Assembly (NCBI GenBank): GCA_946538975.1
Contig: CAMNHF010000005.1
Span: 1-53,117, forward strand
Source: an uncultured Clostridia bacterium
GTDB taxonomy: Bacteria > Bacillota > Clostridia > Christensenellales > Aristaeellaceae
DNA length: 53,117 bases
Reading direction: 5' to 3'
The notes below the pieces were generated by a model. It was not told where the DNA came from. It ran no database searches and saw only the letters and a program-made list of their open reading frames with translations. The translations under genes were made by a program, and so were the position numbers. Of the stretch, positions 50,592 through 53,117 are shown piece after piece; position 1 is the first letter of the stretch, and the number at the start of each line of letters is the position of its first letter.

Positions 50592-50646
50592 TGCATAAAT
50601 ATGCAAATTGCAGGCTCTATTATGCATACATATTCGGAAATGTCAA
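50592..50646 (-). promoter_or_regulatory. argC promoter with two ArgR-like operator sites
   Basis: Minus strand TTGACA (50641-50646), 16-base spacer, CATAAT (50619-50624). Palindromic TGCATAAATATGCA (50592-50605) lies downstream of the start of transcription; a weaker match TGCATACATATTCG (50623-50636) lies between -10 and -35. The two are 31 bases (three turns) apart and resemble ARG boxes. Confidence 0.65.
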
Positions 50647-50687
50647 GCCCCTGCGCGGGTCTGCGCTGTATTTTTGCGGTATCTGTG

Positions 50688-50797
50688 TTCCTGCTCAGTA
50701 TCTGGGGGAAGGGCACCCTTTTCCGGGCGGAAAAGGGCTTCCCTTCCCCCAGGCCCCTATCCTTCCGAAAAGGCTTTTCCTTTGGGGGGTGGGGGGC
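50688..50797 (-). repeat. R1 palindromic repeat, copy G
   Basis: Reverse copy. CTGCTCAG at the left (reverse complement of the CTGAGCAG in copies A and B), core CTGGGGGAAGGG ... CCCTTCCCCCAG with CCCTTTTCC / GGAAAAGGG, then TCCTTCCGAAAAGGC. Confidence 0.85.
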
Positions 50798-50824
50798 ACG
50801 GATTGCATATGCTCCCGACATGCT

Positions 50825-50858
50825 CAGGCGCAGCTTGGCGAAGCCAGACTGAGAAGCA
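50825..50858. repeat. diverged second copy of hairpin H8
   Basis: TTGGCGAAGCCAGACTGAG is shared with H8 of the array at 42475-42760 apart from its first bases, including the GGC-GAA-GCC tip; the outer arms are diverged. Confidence 0.65.
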
Positions 50859-50885
50859 ACGTATCTCCTCAGCAATCACCGCATC

Positions 50886-50912
50886 AAAAAGGGGAGCCGC
50901 GCGGCTCCCCGT
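50886..50912 (-). terminator. terminator of the SH3-repeat gene
   Basis: GGGGAGCCGC and GCGGCTCCCC pair perfectly; on the minus strand five T residues follow. Confidence 0.85.
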
Positions 50913-50925
50913 TGGTGCGGAAGGA

Positions 50926-51882
50926 TTACGGTTTTTTCATGGTGAGATACTTGGTCATCATGTAGCCGTAGGTCTTGCCCACCTGCACCCAGCTCCAGGT
51001 GGCGCCGCGGGTCGCGATGGTCACCTGCGTGCCGTAGGGCACCTCCATCAGCACGCCGGCGCTCAGGCTGGCATAGGCGCGCAGATTGACGTAGGTCTTC
51101 GAGGTGTTGACCACATAGGCCTTCGTGCCGCTGGCGGGGGTGGAGGACTCGCTGCCGGAGAGGTACTGCGAGCGCACATAGCCCACCTGGCCGTCCCGGC
51201 TGATGAAGCTCCAGGCGGCGCCGCGGTACAGCACGTTGACCTTCAGGTTGTTGGCCATCCAGCGGATCACGGTGGCGTTGTTCGCGGCGGAGGTGCGCAG
51301 GGCCACATTGCCGGTGGTGTTCGTGATGCGGGCGGTGGTGTTGCTGTAGGAGGAGGCCTTGCTGGGGCCGTAGACCTGGTACTCGGACAGGAAGGAGCGC
51401 AGCATGTAGCCTTCCTTGCCGTTCACGGTCACGTGCGCCCAGCTGCCGCTGTAGCCGTGCACCTTCACCGGCGTGCCCACACGGTAGGAGGCGATCGTCA
51501 GGTGGCTGTAGGCAGGGCCCATGCGCAGGTTGACGAACTTGCCGTTCCCGCTGGTGATGTACCGGATGTACAGCGAGGAGGAGGGCGGCGTGCTGGTGGT
51601 GACGGCGCCGGCCGGCGACAGGTATTCGGACATCATGTAGCCGTGCTTGCCGCTGGTCGCGATGCGCACATAGCACCAGGTGCCGTCATTGGATTCGATG
51701 AACACCTTGGTGCCGGTGGGGTAGGAGCCGAGGATCTGGCTGGACGTGGACTTCGCGCTGCGCAGACGCAGCCAGCCCCCCTTGACATAGGCGACGGTTT
51801 CGGCCATCGAGGGGAGGGGCAGGGCGGCGAGCAGCAGAACCAGCACGGTCAGCAGGGCCAAAAAGCGGCGGTTGGTTTTCAT
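50926..51882 (-). CDS. exported protein with four bacterial SH3 domains
   Basis: A 318-residue exported protein. Signal peptide 1-28 (ends SMA), then four SH3b units, each with a W-x-R/N-L-R start and a GYM end: GGWLRLRSAKSTSSQILG, GKFVNLRMGPAYSHLTI, GNVALRTSAANNATVI and KTYVNLRAYASLSAGVL. Such domains bind peptidoglycan stems. No catalytic domain is attached, so it may be a wall-binding structural or targeting protein. GGAGG lies 11 bases before ATG 51882. Confidence 0.88.
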   Translation of the reverse strand: MKTNRRFLALLTVLVLLLAALPLPSMAETVAYVKGGWLRLRSAKSTSSQILGSYPTGTKVFIESNDGTWCYVRIATSGKHGYMMSEYLSPAGAVTTSTPPSSSLYIRYITSGNGKFVNLRMGPAYSHLTIASYRVGTPVKVHGYSGSWAHVTVNGKEGYMLRSFLSEYQVYGPSKASSYSNTTARITNTTGNVALRTSAANNATVIRWMANNLKVNVLYRGAAWSFISRDGQVGYVRSQYLSGSESSTPASGTKAYVVNTSKTYVNLRAYASLSAGVLMEVPYGTQVTIATRGATWSWVQVGKTYGYMMTKYLTMKKP

Positions 51883-51933
51883 CTCAGACACCTCCATATC
51901 GGGCTGTGGTGATTCCTATTCCTGATCTACTCC

Positions 51934-51961
51934 AATATAGCAAATATTTCTCAATTTACAA
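51934..51961 (-). promoter_or_regulatory. promoter of the SH3-repeat gene
   Basis: Minus strand TTGTAA, 16-base spacer, TATATT (51934-51939). Confidence 0.6.
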
Positions 51962-52034
51962 GCGAATGGAGCCAAAACCGCAAATTGTTATTCAATCTCA
52001 ACAGTTTTGTAATAATTCGAAGCGCGCCGCACGC

Positions 52035-52074
52035 AAAAGGGCTGTGCGCCGGAACGTCCGCGGCGCACAGCCCG
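52035..52074 (-). terminator. terminator of the last exported protein gene
   Basis: GGGCTGTGCGCC pairs with GGCGCACAGCCC; on the minus strand TTTTGC follows. Confidence 0.8.
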
Positions 52075-52089
52075 ATCATAGCTGCCGGC

Positions 52090-52863
52090 TCAGCCGTTGT
52101 TCGCGCCGAGCAGGTCGTATTCCATCACGATGCCGTTGGCGGCCTCGTAGAGCATCTTGCCGTCCTCCTGCATGGAGAACACAGCCTCATAGGTCTCGGT
52201 GTCCGCCTCGTCGACGCTGCGGCCGGTGCAGGTCAGCTTGCCGGTCTCCTCGTCGTACACGCCGGTCATCGTGAACTCGGTGTAGACGTCGTCGTCGCCG
52301 CGGTGGAGGTACACCTCATAGCAGAAGTTCTCCGATTCCAGGCCCAGCCAGTGGAAGTCCACCCAGACAGGCTCCTCGCCCTCGGCGGAGTACCAGCTGC
52401 CGTTGAAGCGGCCGATGCTGCGGAATTCCAGATCAGCGCCCGCCTCCGGTTCGCGGGCGGAGGTCCACTTCAGGCTGCCGTTTTCAGCGAAGGAGAACAC
52501 GGTTTCCTTGCCCGCTTCCTCCTCGGCGCCGTAGTAGACGGGCTCGCCGTCGGTGCGCTCCAGGGTGCTCAGGTTGTAGGTGTAGCTGCGCTTGGTGGAG
52601 GAGACGGACACGAGGGCGTCCTCGGCCTCGTTGTACAGGCAGCTGTATTCCCACAGCGTGCCGGTGCCTTCGCCGATGGTGCACAGATCGACGGCGACGC
52701 GGTAGCCCTCTTCCTCGTAGAAGATCTCGACCAGGCCGCCGGTCAGGGCCCATGCGCCTTCGAACTTCTTGCCGCCCTCGGTCTGGGGAACCTCGTCCGC
52801 CAGGGCCGCGGCGCAGGTAACGGCAATCATCACAGCCAGCAGGATGCTCAGCATTTTCTTCAT
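52090..52863 (-). CDS. exported protein of unknown function
   Basis: A 257-residue exported protein. Signal peptide 1-22 (MKKMLSILLAVMIAVTCAAALA), then an acidic, apparently all-beta mature part. Two halves look alike: FEGAWALTGGLVEIFYEEEGYRV and FNGSWYSAEGEEPVWVDFHWLG each begin with a G-x-W motif, and each is followed by Glu/Tyr-rich strands, so it may be an internal duplication of a lipocalin-like or similar barrel. No family is named. GGGAGGAA lies 9 bases before the ATG. Confidence 0.7.
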   Translation of the reverse strand: MKKMLSILLAVMIAVTCAAALADEVPQTEGGKKFEGAWALTGGLVEIFYEEEGYRVAVDLCTIGEGTGTLWEYSCLYNEAEDALVSVSSTKRSYTYNLSTLERTDGEPVYYGAEEEAGKETVFSFAENGSLKWTSAREPEAGADLEFRSIGRFNGSWYSAEGEEPVWVDFHWLGLESENFCYEVYLHRGDDDVYTEFTMTGVYDEETGKLTCTGRSVDEADTETYEAVFSMQEDGKMLYEAANGIVMEYDLLGANNG

Positions 52864-52941
52864 GGTGCAATTCCTCCCTTTGATGGGCCGCTCAGCGGCT
52901 CTCGGAAATTCAACGGCACGGCGGCGTGTTTTCTTCCCGCA

Positions 52942-52960
52942 CCGGCAAAAATCTTGCCGG
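52942..52960. other. isolated hairpin upstream of the last gene
   Basis: CCGGCAA and TTGCCGG around AAATC. It may lie in the leader or upstream region of the gene ending at 52090; no clear promoter was found there. Confidence 0.4.
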
Positions 52961-53026
52961 GAATTTTCGGCTGCTGCTCAGCCAGCCGGGCCTGATGGAT
53001 CTGAGAGGGCCGGGAGCGCATACACA

Positions 53027-53061
53027 AGCCAAAGCCCCCCTGCCCCAGGGAGCGGGCTTTT
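53027..53061. terminator. terminator-like hairpin near the right edge
   Basis: AAAGCCC and CCCTG pair with CAGGG and GGGCTTTT. The gene it serves is outside the window or absent. Confidence 0.5.
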
Positions 53062-53117
53062 CGGAAAGATGGGGGCCTGGGGGAAGGAAAGCCCTTTTCG
53101 GCCTCGAAAAGGGTTTC
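53049..53117 (+). repeat. R1 palindromic repeat, copy H (cut by the window edge)
   Basis: Forward copy: GCTTTTCGGAAAGATGGGGG arm, then CTGGGGGAAGGAAAGCCC, TTTTCG and CGAAAAGGG up to the last base. Confidence 0.8.

Noticed and set aside
1..53117. tRNA, rRNA or transposase genes
   Set aside because: I looked for tRNA T-arm sequences, rRNA signatures and transposase motifs on both strands and found none that hold up.

Overview
The window is a GC-rich, densely coded stretch of a low-to-moderately characterised Gram-positive (Bacillota, class Clostridia) chromosome. Evidence: consensus AGGAGG ribosome sites, SigA-type TTGACA/TATAAT promoters, an ECF thiamine transporter ThiT behind a TPP riboswitch, the MrfA/MrfB repair pair, 2-hydroxyacyl-CoA dehydratase-type activases (strict anaerobe) and many exported SH3, FN3 and leucine-rich-repeat proteins. 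A gut or rumen Christensenellales/Oscillospirales relative fits best, but this is inference. No tRNA, rRNA, CRISPR array, prophage or transposase gene was seen.

Layout. 1-8.9 kb: a plus-strand housekeeping run (tsaD end, GtrA-like protein, exported protein, rimM, mrfA-mrfB, TPR protein, lepB, trmD, small membrane protein). 9.3-18.5 kb: two large exported repeat proteins flank alaS and rpsU on the opposite strand. 18.7-21.6 kb: an AAA ATPase and VWA-domain pair. 21.9-25.8 kb: a probably very highly expressed exported protein, then a three-gene ABC importer. 25.9-31.2 kb (minus strand): exported protein plus cytidylate-kinase-like protein, a peptidoglycan-binding exported protein, a small DUF2442 gene held between duplicated terminators, and rpsF-ssb-rpsR. 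31.8-36 kb: split activase/dehydratase-like genes. 36.1-38.1 kb: TPP riboswitch-thiT and a YARHG exported protein. 38.2-42.5 kb: phosphoesterase, DUF4332 protein, thioesterase, GH31 glycosidase, NADAR protein. 42.8-53 kb: AlkZ-related protein, gpmA, a third leucine-rich exported protein, iscS-iscU, argC-argJ, SH3-repeat protein and one more exported protein.

Non-coding DNA is unusually structured. The gaps hold at least eight copies of a long imperfect palindrome (called R1 here), a 286-bp element made of eight consecutive hairpins bounded by a 10-bp inverted repeat (42475-42760), a helically phased cluster of DnaA-box-like 9-mers (29007-29078), and a second kind of hairpin element (31451-31516). 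All gaps longer than 300 bases are accounted for by the promoters, terminators, riboswitch and repeats listed. Functions are assigned from recognisable motifs only; no database search was possible.
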